64,000 bases of DNA from Pseudomonas vanderleydeniana (lineage in GTDB: Bacteria; Pseudomonadota; Gammaproteobacteria; Pseudomonadales; Pseudomonadaceae): NCBI RefSeq assembly GCF_014268755.2, contig NZ_CP077093.1, positions 3,956,001-4,020,000 of the forward strand, given 5' to 3'. A program made the translations under genes and the position numbers. This document shows, one piece after another, positions 26,601-34,550 of the stretch. Position 1 is the stretch's first letter. Every line of letters begins with the position of its first letter. The notes under the pieces were generated by a model. That model saw only the letters and a program-made list of their open reading frames with translations, had not been told where the DNA came from and did no database searches.

Positions 26601-29600
26601 TGGTCGCCACGTCTGCGGCGCCACCCGCACCATAGATGGCCGGAGTGGACAGCATCAGATTGCTCAGGCGCGACTTGCCAGTCTGTGCGTCATAGGTATC
26701 GAGCGTCGTGGTGCCGTAGAAGTTGAACGCATCACGGGCCGACAACTGCAAGGTTTCCAGGGCTGGAGCGCCATACTGGCTATCGCCCTTGAGCAAACGA
26801 TCGAGCACAGCCTGGTTGAGTGTCAGGCCGGAAGGCAGCCGGCCGCCGGTTGCCGCCCCCAGCAGGGCCTCGGGGCTGCCCACGTTGATATTGTTCAAGG
26901 CGAGTGTCAGGTGACGAGTCCCATAGCGAACCTGGTCATCCAACTGGAAGTCGCCACTGGTTGCCGCAACGATACTACCTTGCGAATAGAGTTCAGTATG
27001 CCCCGCGCAGGGTGCGCTGGTACATTTGCCAATCAGGATACCGCCACCTTGGGTATCTTCGAGTAACTGAACATTCAGCAACCCGTTGGACACCGCCAGC
27101 ATGTTGGCAACGCTGTAGATGAAGCCGTCCCGCGCATCATAAGCTGCATTACCGTGCCCCAGGGCATTGATCGAGGCACCTTGCTCCAGAACGATGTCCC
27201 CGGTGCTGCTCACCAGGAATACTTCAGGCGCGGACAAGGTGGCACCGTCACGCAAGACAATACTTTTCGACGTATTCGACATCTGGATGATGTTGCCACC
27301 CTGACCGTACAAGACCGTCGCCAGGCCGCCGATGGTCAGTCGTGCGGCGGCCAAGGAGTTGAGGCTTTGCGCATCCAGTGTTACACCATCGAATTGTGGC
27401 GTGGCCTGTTGCCCAGCGCCGACGATTTCAATCTGTGCGCCTCCGTTGCCCAGCACCGCAACCGTTCCGCCATACCCTCCGGGTGCCGCCTCGAACTTGC
27501 CGATACCCTCGAAGGAGAAGGCATTCTCACCGCCCCCCTTGAGCAGATCCAGTTTGAGTGTCTTGGCATCGGCCGCCAGCATGGCCCGGGGTACACCCAG
27601 CCGTACGGCATCCGCCAGTGCGAATTGGGCGTAGCTGGTCTCGTTGTACTGTGAATATCGGCGCAGAACGTCGCCAGAGGTCAGGATGATCTGGCTGGCG
27701 ACCGCATTGTTGATGCCGGTGTTTGCGATCGACAGTCGACCCGAAGTCGCCCATGAGCCGTTGTTCAGCAACTGGGTGATGCCTGTCGACCCGCCGCTGG
27801 CCAAACCATTGAGTTCGACACGGAATGCGCCTGGCAACAGGGCATAAGTCGAAGGCATCAGGGTATAGGTGCCCGCCGCCAGGCCAGGCACGCCTGCGCC
27901 GATGGTGATCTGCTGCCCCAGCATCGGATCGACGGCACCACCCTCGGGAGCGATGGGAGCATACCCCGGCTGCACGCCAGGCACGATGGCATAGATCGGG
28001 TTGGTCGCCAGCCCCGGCAGGGTGAACGAACCATCCGCGCCGATTTGCACCAGGGGGTTGAAGCGCGCATCGGTAGAGCCACCGCGGCCGGAGATGAAAC
28101 CGGCACCCAGCAGGTCGCCTCCACCGGAAAGGTCCAGCGTTGCGTCAGGCAGTACCGCAACGGACTGGCCGCCCAGGGAGACACCGACCTGCAACCCGGC
28201 GTTGTTCGTCGGTGTTCCGCCCTGTCCCAGGAACACCACTTCCTTGCCGGCGTAACGGTAGGTCTGACCATCGAAGGTACCACCGTAGGGTAGAACCAGA
28301 CCCTTGCCGCTGACCGAAGTCAGGCTGCCCGGCATCAGCTTGACGCTGGTGGTACGGCCGATGAGGCTGTCTGGAGCCGAAGTGCCAATCTCGAGCAACC
28401 CCAAAGGCGCGCGGACCACCCCGCCCTGCACGATGTTCGCTGCCGTCAGTTGCAGATAACCGAAGGCCGAATAGGGAATGGCCGGCGCTGCGTCGGAAGT
28501 CCTGGCAATGGTCAGGGTGCGAGCGGGGTCGAACAGCATCCCATTGCTGTCCTGACCCCAGCCATAGCCGGCCACGACTCGTGCACCAACGCCAGTACCG
28601 GGATAGATCTGCGCTGCGCGAAGCGTCATGTCGCCCTGCGTCAGCAACTGTGTATTGATACGTTTGACGATCGCATCCTCCACGGTACCGGCCAGGAAGC
28701 GCAGATCACCTTGACTGTTCAGGTCAACCCGGTCAAAACCTCGACGCTCGAAGTCGGCCAGTGCCCCATTTGCCTGGCGAATACTGGTCTTGGTGCCGAA
28801 AACCACACTGCCACGCACATCGAGTATCGACGAGTTCGTGGTGAAGATCGCCTGGGTCGCGCGCTGGGAGGGGTTACCCTTGGCAGGCAGTATGGGGCTG
28901 GTATACAGGTCCCGCGAGTCGGGCTTGGCCAGCAGGCCACCGAGCAAGAGATAGGGAGCCGACAGGTTCACATGCGAGCGATCGGCGGCCCCTTCGGTCA
29001 TCGCCAGGGCCCCGCTATACAGCCGCAGGCTCTGCCCCATGTTCAACGAGACGTCACCGTCGAAACTGATCAGGCCGTTACTGAGCAGCGCCAGATTGTC
29101 GAAACCACCGGCACCGACCTGGTCCACACCCAGTGCACCGTGGCCATAGGACAACGAGCCGGCGGCGCCCTCTGGCGTATCTGCCAGGGCCACGGACTGC
29201 CGAGTCTGGCCGATCACCAAGTCGCGAACCTGCAGAACCCGGTCAGTGACCGAACTCTTGAGATAACCGGGGGTTTCCAGGGCAACCGACAAGGTGCCAC
29301 CCGCCGCACCGACACCGCCGGCACGGGCATTGAAGCTGCCATCCAGGTACAGGCCGTTATTGGAGGCAAAGGCAATGCTGCCACCGTTGCTGGCGACCAG
29401 GGTGCTCCCCTGCCCGGGAATATCGAGCAGGGCCTGGGTGCCCGATGCTTCCAGTCGGGCCCCCTCACGCACCACCACGAACAGATCCGCAGCCTTGGCG
29501 ATACCGGTCACCGGATCCAGATCACCACCGATGCTGATCTGCCCACCATTACGTACCACGCCATAGGTTCTGCCAGCCGCATCGGTACCCGTCGCCGCGC

Positions 29601-32600
29601 GCGCGGCGACATCGATCAAGGCATGCTCGCCCAGCCATATGGAGCGACCGTGGCCGATGGCATTGACCTTGTCGACATCCTGATCGGCCGGTTTGATTCC
29701 ACCCAGGCTGACCTTGCCGCCCCAGGCATTGAGCGTCCCGTCCAGGGTCAACTGACCGATACTGTTGAGTGCAATGGACTGGCCCGGATCAACCGAAATG
29801 ACCGCACCGCGTCCCACGGTCAAGGCCGTATTGGCCATATCCGCAGCGGCGCTTTGGACGGTGCCGGCATTCAGGCTCAGGCTGGCACCCTTGCGCTGTG
29901 TCAACACCCCCTTGGCAGCGTCGTTCTGGTAAAGCTCCGGTGTCCAACGCTCCAACAGTGTCGCTGGAGAGGCTCCGGACGGTGTATCGCCGGCCTGCTC
30001 TCCAAGCCGATAGACCGGCATGGTCACAGCGACCTGGGTATTGTCGGTGACCGTCAGCCCCTGATTGCCGGTGATGTCATAGGCCGAGAACCCCTTGTTG
30101 AAGAAGTCGCCAGCCAATTGCAGGGTACCGGCAGCTGTCGGTGTCGGGCTGTTGCCGATCTGTACCTTGCCGGCCTGCAGTTTCAGGGTGCCGCCACCAT
30201 TGACGCCGTAGCCGCGCAGTTCGCCGTCGAGCGTCAGGTTGCCCACGGCGGTGGAGTTGCCCAGGTTGGCAGCGAGGGTGACATCGCCTCCCTTGCCACC
30301 GCTGAGCTTGCGATTGTTGAGGATAGCGGCCCCCGAGGATACATCGACCAGGCTGCCAGCCCGAAACATCACGTCACCAGAGCTACGCAGTGAAACCGAA
30401 CCGCCATTGATATAGGGCAACCGACTGTTGTCGCCATCCAGTGCCAGGTTGCTCCACAGTCCACTGGTATCGAGTTTCATGCCTGTTGCGATATCAACCA
30501 CGGCCTTCTGGCCGGTCGGAGGCTGAATGATCTGATCGATCAGGCCCTGAGTCGGGTTTGCCGAGCTCACCTGATTGAGCACGTTGCCCAGGCGCAAGCT
30601 GCCGGAATGGGCTGTCAGGTTGGCATTGACCCGCACCTGCGGCCCGTACAGGGTGATATCCCCGCCATTGCCTACTGTCAGGTCACCGTTGACCTGGATC
30701 TGCTGCTTGGCCGCCACCTTGATGGCGCCGAGCTGGAAGCCGTTGAGCTGGTCGCTGTCGAGGTACATCGTGCCCTGGCGATTGGCGGGCAAGGCAGTGT
30801 CCAGGTCCAGTCCGGCGGCGATCTGCTCGACGCCCTCGCCGATCTGTACCTGGTCCGCCATGGCATCCAGGCTGTAGCGCAAGGTCCCCGTCGTCTTGTC
30901 ATAGATCGGCGTGTACTTGCCGAATATCAGCTGCGCCCGCTGGGGAACGGCGTTGCGCGATTGCTGGTAACCATCGAGGTTGAGATTGGGCGCCAGGTTC
31001 TGGCGGTCGCCCTTGAACACCTCACTGACAATCTGGCCTTCCAGCACCGCATTGCTGGTACCGATCACCAGCTTGCCGGCATCGCGGCCCACGGTGTAGC
31101 CCGATTCATAGCGCTGTTGCTGGGCGATCATCGGGTTGTAGAAATACTCGGTCTGCCCCCAGCGGGCACTGCTGGACTCGAAGCCCTTGTAGATCCCCGA
31201 ATAGAGAATGTCTCCGGGAGCCCGGGACAGTTCATACAGGCGACCATCGGGCCCCTTGAGCCAGGTCTGCTGGATGTAGCCGGCCTGCACGTCGACGGTA
31301 CCGCCGGACAGGTTGAGCTGCGCGCCCTGCTGGGTCACCACATCCTTGCCGGTGAAGGTCAAGGTACCGCCCTGGGCCATCCACTCGCCAATGCTGTGAC
31401 CCTGGGTACCCAGATACCCGCCCACTTCCAGCAGGCCGCCTGCCGTGTACCAGCGGTCGGTGGCATAGCCGTTGGTGCCGGCCGGGACGAATACCAGCTC
31501 ACGCAGATCGACCCAGACATCGTTGTTGATCAGCTTGCCGCCGTCACGGTTGACCGGCGCATCGCGTTGCTCGTTACCCTGCACGTTGATCTTGATGTTG
31601 TTGGACTCCATCGAGACCTTCACGCCGACCGCGCCGGAAACGTCGACCACCGCGCCATCACGCACCAGGCTGCGCTGGGCAGCGCTGACCGCCACCTGGC
31701 CACCGGTGGCAAGCGTGATGGAGCCGTTCTGGAAGTCGACGTTGCCACCACTGACAATCTCGATCCGCGACTGATCGGTGCGATCACTGACCGTGCTCAG
31801 GTTGTTGAAGAACCCTGTGATCAGGGTGTTCGGCAAACCGTCGAGGCCGCTCAGGCCGTTGTTGCGCTGGCTGTCGAGGGCCGTGGTATCGGTGTTTTCC
31901 AGCAGGATCGCGGTGGTGCTGCCCTGCCCCAGGGTCACGCTGCCAGTGGTATCGGTGGCGGAGTTGAGCAGGTGGATGGTGCCCCGGGTGTCGACCGAGG
32001 TGCTGGCCAGCGCCACACCGTTCTGTTGCACCTGGTGCCCGGTCAGGGTGATGTCGCCGGTGGAGGCCATGATCAGGCCGCTGTTGGTCACCTTGCCGGC
32101 GGTACTGCCGGCTTTGAGCGAAGTCGCCACCTCATTGCCACGGGTGGTCGAGCGCTGGTTGCTGCTGGTACCGACACCGCGCCGGATGTAGAAGCTGTCA
32201 CCCGCGGCCAGGGTGGTCTGGCCCTTGGCGGTGACGATGGTCCCGGCGTTCTCCACCTCGGAGCCGAGCAATAGCGCATAACCGCCGGACTCGGTCGAAG
32301 AGGTGGGCGCCAGGGTCTGGATGATCGCCCCGCGCTGCACCTCGACCTTGCCTGCCGCATCGGTGAAGGTCGGCTGGGTGCCATTGGTGTCGACGTAGAT
32401 GCCCCGCTGGGTGAACTGATCGTCGGTGATGGTTGCGGCAGCGGCCACCAGGTTGCGCACGTTGACCTGGCTGGAACCGCTGAAGACCACACCGTTGCGA
32501 TTCATGATCATCACGGTGCCATTGCCCTTGACCTGGCCCTGGATCTCGCTTGGGCGTGCCAATGGGTCGTTGACACGGTTGAGCACCGCCCAATTCGACT

Positions 32601-33156
32601 GCTGCTGGAAATCCACCGTGGTGTTGCGCCCGACGTTGAAGGTTTCCCAGTTGAGAATCGCCTTGTCGGCGGTCTGCTCGATGGTCACGGTGGTCTTGCC
32701 ACCGGCTTGCGTCTGGGTCGGCGCCTTGGCGTTGAGCCAGCCCTGGGTCAGGCTGTTGTCGACCTGCAGGCCGCCCTTGCCCAGCCCATCGGGGATATTG
32801 CTCAACTGACCGAGCGCTGCCTGGCGACCGGCAGCCTGGGCCGCCTGCTGGGCGGCGATGGCGGCCACGGTGCTGTTGAGGTTGCTGATCGAGCGCTGCA
32901 GCTGCTGGTTGGCACGACCCTGCTCCGCCAGGGTCGGGATACCCGGGATCTGCCCACTGTTGTTGCGCGCTGCGGTGGCGGACAGGTTGGCCCCCTTGTT
33001 GGTGAACCAGGCCGAGCTGAACGCCGTCTCCGCCTGGGCACTGCCAGCCACCATCAACAGGGCGATGGCATGGGCCAGGGGCTTGAGCCGCAGGATCGAG
33101 GAGGCGTCGTCGTGACGCCGGGCGTTGAGTCTTGCCGAGGGTTTGCAGCGCAGCAT
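20602..33156 (-). CDS. pdtA: Giant filamentous haemagglutinin-type adhesin (TpsA; PdtA-like)
   Basis: This exoprotein of about 4184 residues is secreted by TpsB and probably acts as a surface adhesin. An extended signal peptide ends at AQA-42. An Ala/Gln-rich stretch follows, then the TPS secretion domain (about 140-330) with ILNWETFNVGRNTTVDFQQ, an NPNG-type motif here NRNGVVF, and VRNLVAAAATI. Thousands of residues of beta-helix-like repeats follow (GGDVTLAANLG-type, LDLSGGGDL). The C-terminal region carries a tract with YETSYAQF, SLYYGK and FGPETASNEMPIHGLPSRFYAL blocks and ends in an Ala/Gln/Asp-rich tail without an obvious toxin domain. ATG 33156 is favoured because AAAGGA lies 7 bases upstream; GTG 33159 is adjacent. 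Cysteines are nearly absent except for short pairs. It ends at its own terminator. Confidence 0.94.
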   Translation of the reverse strand: MLRCKPSARLNARRHDDASSILRLKPLAHAIALLMVAGSAQAETAFSSAWFTNKGANLSATAARNNSGQIPGIPTLAEQGRANQQLQRSISNLNSTVAAIAAQQAAQAAGRQAALGQLSNIPDGLGKGGLQVDNSLTQGWLNAKAPTQTQAGGKTTVTIEQTADKAILNWETFNVGRNTTVDFQQQSNWAVLNRVNDPLARPSEIQGQVKGNGTVMIMNRNGVVFSGSSQVNVRNLVAAAATITDDQFTQRGIYVDTNGTQPTFTDAAGKVEVQRGAIIQTLAPTSSTESGGYALLLGSEVENAGTIVTAKGQTTLAAGDSFYIRRGVGTSSNQRSTTRGNEVATSLKAGSTAGKVTNSGLIMASTGDITLTGHQVQQNGVALASTSVDTRGTIHLLNSATDTTGSVTLGQGSTTAILLENTDTTALDSQRNNGLSGLDGLPNTLITGFFNNLSTVSDRTDQSRIEIVSGGNVDFQNGSITLATGGQVAVSAAQRSLVRDGAVVDVSGAVGVKVSMESNNIKINVQGNEQRDAPVNRDGGKLINNDVWVDLRELVFVPAGTNGYATDRWYTAGGLLEVGGYLGTQGHSIGEWMAQGGTLTFTGKDVVTQQGAQLNLSGGTVDVQAGYIQQTWLKGPDGRLYELSRAPGDILYSGIYKGFESSSARWGQTEYFYNPMIAQQQRYESGYTVGRDAGKLVIGTSNAVLEGQIVSEVFKGDRQNLAPNLNLDGYQQSRNAVPQRAQLIFGKYTPIYDKTTGTLRYSLDAMADQVQIGEGVEQIAAGLDLDTALPANRQGTMYLDSDQLNGFQLGAIKVAAKQQIQVNGDLTVGNGGDITLYGPQVRVNANLTAHSGSLRLGNVLNQVSSANPTQGLIDQIIQPPTGQKAVVDIATGMKLDTSGLWSNLALDGDNSRLPYINGGSVSLRSSGDVMFRAGSLVDVSSGAAILNNRKLSGGKGGDVTLAANLGNSTAVGNLTLDGELRGYGVNGGGTLKLQAGKVQIGNSPTPTAAGTLQLAGDFFNKGFSAYDITGNQGLTVTDNTQVAVTMPVYRLGEQAGDTPSGASPATLLERWTPELYQNDAAKGVLTQRKGASLSLNAGTVQSAAADMANTALTVGRGAVISVDPGQSIALNSIGQLTLDGTLNAWGGKVSLGGIKPADQDVDKVNAIGHGRSIWLGEHALIDVAARAATGTDAAGRTYGVVRNGGQISIGGDLDPVTGIAKAADLFVVVREGARLEASGTQALLDIPGQGSTLVASNGGSIAFASNNGLYLDGSFNARAGGVGAAGGTLSVALETPGYLKSSVTDRVLQVRDLVIGQTRQSVALADTPEGAAGSLSYGHGALGVDQVGAGGFDNLALLSNGLISFDGDVSLNMGQSLRLYSGALAMTEGAADRSHVNLSAPYLLLGGLLAKPDSRDLYTSPILPAKGNPSQRATQAIFTTNSSILDVRGSVVFGTKTSIRQANGALADFERRGFDRVDLNSQGDLRFLAGTVEDAIVKRINTQLLTQGDMTLRAAQIYPGTGVGARVVAGYGWGQDSNGMLFDPARTLTIARTSDAAPAIPYSAFGYLQLTAANIVQGGVVRAPLGLLEIGTSAPDSLIGRTTSVKLMPGSLTSVSGKGLVLPYGGTFDGQTYRYAGKEVVFLGQGGTPTNNAGLQVGVSLGGQSVAVLPDATLDLSGGGDLLGAGFISGRGGSTDARFNPLVQIGADGSFTLPGLATNPIYAIVPGVQPGYAPIAPEGGAVDPMLGQQITIGAGVPGLAAGTYTLMPSTYALLPGAFRVELNGLASGGSTGITQLLNNGSWATSGRLSIANTGINNAVASQIILTSGDVLRRYSQYNETSYAQFALADAVRLGVPRAMLAADAKTLKLDLLKGGGENAFSFEGIGKFEAAPGGYGGTVAVLGNGGAQIEIVGAGQQATPQFDGVTLDAQSLNSLAAARLTIGGLATVLYGQGGNIIQMSNTSKSIVLRDGATLSAPEVFLVSSTGDIVLEQGASINALGHGNAAYDARDGFIYSVANMLAVSNGLLNVQLLEDTQGGGILIGKCTSAPCAGHTELYSQGSIVAATSGDFQLDDQVRYGTRHLTLALNNINVGSPEALLGAATGGRLPSGLTLNQAVLDRLLKGDSQYGAPALETLQLSARDAFNFYGTTTLDTYDAQTGKSRLSNLMLSTPAIYGAGGAADVATIHTANLIWQGSDKPAGSVIAGGAGTGSGRLDIKAERIEFGYGDFAQPNTVKSFDRLVLGFTNVNLNASERITANHKGSLSVYQSQGAYEAGKGFQYSGGNLNILTPLMTGEAGSVNRITAGGAIDVSSSGAVVGEVKGQGAELALQGSSIRLASAVVLPSGKVSLGATGDVVLTDDALIDVAGRAIVFNDVTKYGWGGSVKLESRNGNIHQASGSRIDLSAKYNQAGTLSAVALDALAGIVDLQGRILGSSSGYYDAGGTLMPYTAGGVEIQAQRLGTTGTLTEQFAALNQRLNDGQVTGSRSFQLKQGDLTIGDGLKAGDVTVSIDNGSLRVNGTVDASGERVGSIRLSAKNGLTLDGSAVLDAHGTRLRVDSYGKIIDSPNRAIVELNSGNGQLTLGSGARIDLRHGTDVALGNLPGQNDGRARGTLELNAPRLGGVTGGDIAIDASGPLTIQGARSIAVNGTWRYDDAAYGTDPAASGRPYQIIDQAYLDAKHLQSTAFINAALANSSLMQGKLAGLNNATYADAFHLRPGVEIVSATPDGDLVVQGDIDLSGYRYASVNPNTRKTGVYGSGEVGSLTFRAGGDLNIYGSINDGFAPPPATQDDKGWTLLPGIDINGGDTVVPGAGVTLADGTTFPGGVTLNYDLPIKGLQLASGTRLPVSAVLDQALSLPAGTVLAADVRDASGNVLFAAGTLLSQSQTLAAGTQLDAGSILPMAANFKALTWPRGVPLPGVAGTKQTVVLNGNQVLSRGALIPSGTDVKLLAGVESIQLRPEVSGRQGQIWAIAPMLAEGSQSWSLRLVAGADTEAADSRIVRPHPVNGDLHLADTHYGMFGKAKPGGYVWTEEGSLNWAGDTSLVGQPIDFDAIGYPGLCTDNPTFCKAATSYVWTEEGSLNWAGDTSLAGQPIDFDAIGYPELCTENPTFCKAIGQSQLVAGSQRFSVIRTGTGDLELLAGGDLKMESLYGVYTAGHSSTATSINDPYNQARARGTSGTVLGDAFGGYEDLVNGSATSVYRAWYPDSGGNLILKVGGNLTGNTMDRVLTGVGRPNSADLGYDTANVGNWLWRQGSGSVNTGGQAQPTAWWINFGTYTNTAALGGSNADQMVGFTGFGTLGGGDVDVQVAGDAGILNPLSGSVLASSVNPRSQGLVVAVGSTGRVAADGSVQMTGGGDLSLRVGGALNPGSDVVLGQQNGMLVDLRGNAQLAGAALGSVALTYGIGVGFLAPGEVRALDPTRSTRAISAGGMTLVPGDATFSVSTLGDLVVQNVQDPGRASSMNATPFSRGGVNGMGQSWFSLWTEHTAIDLFSAGGNLTPYTDGTGTDAAVVYPSILRAIAANGSLYYGKAASSQLKDLDYRAPLLLAPSVTGELQFLAGDSIYASGFSVSRSGAASETMATPWRPAFAGLINGSVVVNGNNLSTDGNLAQAPAVLPLFAFGPETASNEMPIHGLPSRFYALNGDLLGVTSGRIISFQTGTPRLGQTWYEGAGPVWMMAGRDIVSSGTALGSSDSGMTDINKYTSTGNLFVHNNPNDVSIVSAGRDILYSNFTVAGPGTLELTAGRNILMEDKASITSIGAVVPGDSRPGSSIVMQAGFGANGVDYLRFVQTYLNPDNLAQAGQSLSGGKVAKTYEVELVAWLAERYGFSGTAEQARLYYATLSPEQQRIFAREVYFAELKAAGREYNQVGGPRQGSYVRGREAIALLFPQTDVAGNPITYQGDITLFGGAGVHTDFGGNIQMLTPGGGQVFGIEGAAPPSTAGVITQGSGNIQLYSLDSILLGQSRIMTTFGGSIAAWSAAGDINAGRGSKTTVVYTPPKRIYDNWGNVTLSPSVPSTGAGIATLNPIPEIAPGDIDLIAPQGTIDAGEAGIRVSGNVNIAALQVVNAANIQTQGKSSGVPMTASINTGAMTAASSAGAAASQAAEDAARAQQQASKQDRPSVFTVEVLGFGSEPVTPSRDSASHTPAYNPDSPVQVLGAGPLSEQARLRLTDEERGNLTL
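23812..24072 (-). repeat. Tandem duplicated 135-bp unit inside the adhesin gene
   Basis: Two adjacent copies encode YVWTEEGSLNWAGDTSLVGQ then PIDFDAIGYPGLCTDNPTFC and a nearly identical second copy (changes V to A, G to E, D to E). The period is 45 residues. The DNA copies differ at scattered sites, so the duplication is not brand new. Each copy carries a CX6C pair, unusual in a TPS adhesin. Confidence 0.85.
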
Positions 33157-33264
33157 CACTAAATCCTTTTCAAATCGTGCAAAGGGCTGCAACGCATGAC
33201 CCGATCGGTGACGGGGCGTTGCTCATTACCGGATAGGCGGTTACAGGAGGTCGCGACCGAACTC

Positions 33265-33282
33265 CTGTCATGGAAAATTCAT
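33265..33282. promoter_or_regulatory. Pho-box-like site upstream of the adhesin gene
   Basis: CTGTCAT-GGAA-AATTCAT has the 7-4-7 spacing of a PhoB box, with one perfect half-site and one weak one (4 of 7). It lies about 110 bases upstream of the tpsA start and downstream of the DING-gene terminator. P. aeruginosa pdtA is recalled as phosphate-starvation-induced, so the location is suggestive. Confidence 0.3.
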
Positions 33283-33308
33283 CTGATGGGAGTAGCGCTC
33301 CCGCACGC

Positions 33309-33340
33309 AAAAAATCAGCAACGGCAGGGCCGTTGCTGAT
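33309..33340 (-). terminator. Rho-independent terminator of the DING protein gene
   Basis: On the minus strand ATCAGCAACGGC / GCCGTTGCTGAT form a perfect 12-bp stem with a 3-base loop, followed by a T run (TTTTTT at 33314-33309). It starts about 30 bases after the stop at 33369. It separates the DING gene from tpsA transcription. Confidence 0.88.
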
Positions 33341-33368
33341 CGGGTGTTGCCAGTCGTTCAAGCGAGGG

Positions 33369-34550
33369 TTACAGCGGACGACCGATGGTGTTGCAGACGC
33401 TGGTGTTGCCGATGGCCTGAGCGCTGGTGGCGGTCAGGAAGCTGCCGCGAATGGCCACTTTCCATGCAGCTGGCAGCGGCACGAAACGGTTGGCAGTGAT
33501 GGCGGCGTCGTTGTTGGTGGCAGCAGTGGAGCCGTAGTGACGGGTGAAGAAGTCACGGACTTGGCTGGTCTGCGTAGCGTCGGCGTAGCACTGGCTGAAC
33601 ACCAGGTTGGTGAAGCCCAGGATGGGGTAACCCGAGGATGGGTAGGCCACGACGCTTGGGTCGGTCGAGCTGGCGGCAGCAGCGAAGACAGGTACCCAGG
33701 CGTTGGGGTTGGAGCGGTTGGCGGCGGCAGGGACCGGTACGGCAGCGATAGCGGCCGATACGTTGGCAGGCGCTGGAGACAGGCCGTTGATCTGGGCAAC
33801 CTTGGTGGCGTCATCCAGGCCAGCGAGGGTGGTCGCGGCGAAGTCCGGGCTCATGTAGGTGATACCACCAGCGGTGGAGTTCAGTGCAGTCATCACGCCC
33901 TGGCTACCAGTGGCCGAGACGGCGCCGGCTGGCAGGCCACCCGAGAAGCTGGTGCCAAAGGTGGTAGTGATAGCGAAGGTACCGCCTTCAGTGGCGCTCG
34001 AGCACTTGGCATTCAGGAAGCGGGTGAACAGCTCGGTGGTACCACTGCTTTCGCTGCGATAGACCAGCTTGATCGCGCCGGTACGACCGGAACCGGTGAC
34101 GGCATCCCAGGTTTTCAGACGGCCGGAGAACACGCCGCACAGTTGATCGACGCTCAGGTTCAGGTTGGTGGTACCTGCCTGGTTGAACGGAATGGCAACC
34201 GAAGTGGCAACCGATGGAACCTGGATCAGCGGGCCCCAGGCAGCGCCGTGAGCGGTAACGTAGCCATCCAGCTCAGCCTGGGTCAGTTTCGAGTCGCTAC
34301 CAGCCCAGTGTACGTTCTTGCCGGTGGTGCCAGCCACGAACTTGGTGTAGTCGTTGTTCAGGAAGGCTGCCTTGCCTGCGCCGCTGCCTACGCCGATGTA
34401 AGGAGCGAAACCGGCAGTCAGCACGCCGGAAGTCTGGTACAGGGCTTGTGGCAGAGTAGCACCGCCGCCGTTGAGGTCAGCCATCGCGGCTTGTGCGGTG
34501 CACAGGGCGGCGAGAGTCAGGGAAACTGCCAGAGCGTTGCGCTTAAACAT
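33369..34550 (-). CDS. DING-type PstS-like phosphate-binding protein
   Basis: This 393-residue exported phosphate-binding protein has a signal peptide (MFKRNALAVSLTLAALCTAQ, cleavage after AMA), giving a mature N terminus DLNGGGATLPQALYQTSGVL, the DING family signature with Leu in place of Ile. The phosphate-loop motifs SGAGKAAF and RSESSGTTELFTRFL match high-affinity PstS/DING proteins. AAGGAG precedes the ATG at 34550; upstream in-frame codons are ignored. Pseudomonas DING proteins are made under phosphate starvation and some are secreted by the Hxc type II system. Here it stands just upstream of the TPS adhesin, as in P. aeruginosa where a DING gene (PA0688, recalled) neighbours pdtA. It has its own terminator. 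Confidence 0.92.
   Translation of the reverse strand: MFKRNALAVSLTLAALCTAQAAMADLNGGGATLPQALYQTSGVLTAGFAPYIGVGSGAGKAAFLNNDYTKFVAGTTGKNVHWAGSDSKLTQAELDGYVTAHGAAWGPLIQVPSVATSVAIPFNQAGTTNLNLSVDQLCGVFSGRLKTWDAVTGSGRTGAIKLVYRSESSGTTELFTRFLNAKCSSATEGGTFAITTTFGTSFSGGLPAGAVSATGSQGVMTALNSTAGGITYMSPDFAATTLAGLDDATKVAQINGLSPAPANVSAAIAAVPVPAAANRSNPNAWVPVFAAAASSTDPSVVAYPSSGYPILGFTNLVFSQCYADATQTSQVRDFFTRHYGSTAATNNDAAITANRFVPLPAAWKVAIRGSFLTATSAQAIGNTSVCNTIGRPL

Noticed and set aside
24475..32274. Several 555-647 codon + strand frames inside tpsA
   Set aside because: Antisense to the repetitive beta-helix coding sequence; composition is the mirror of its Gly/Asn/Thr repeats and there are no ribosome-binding sites.
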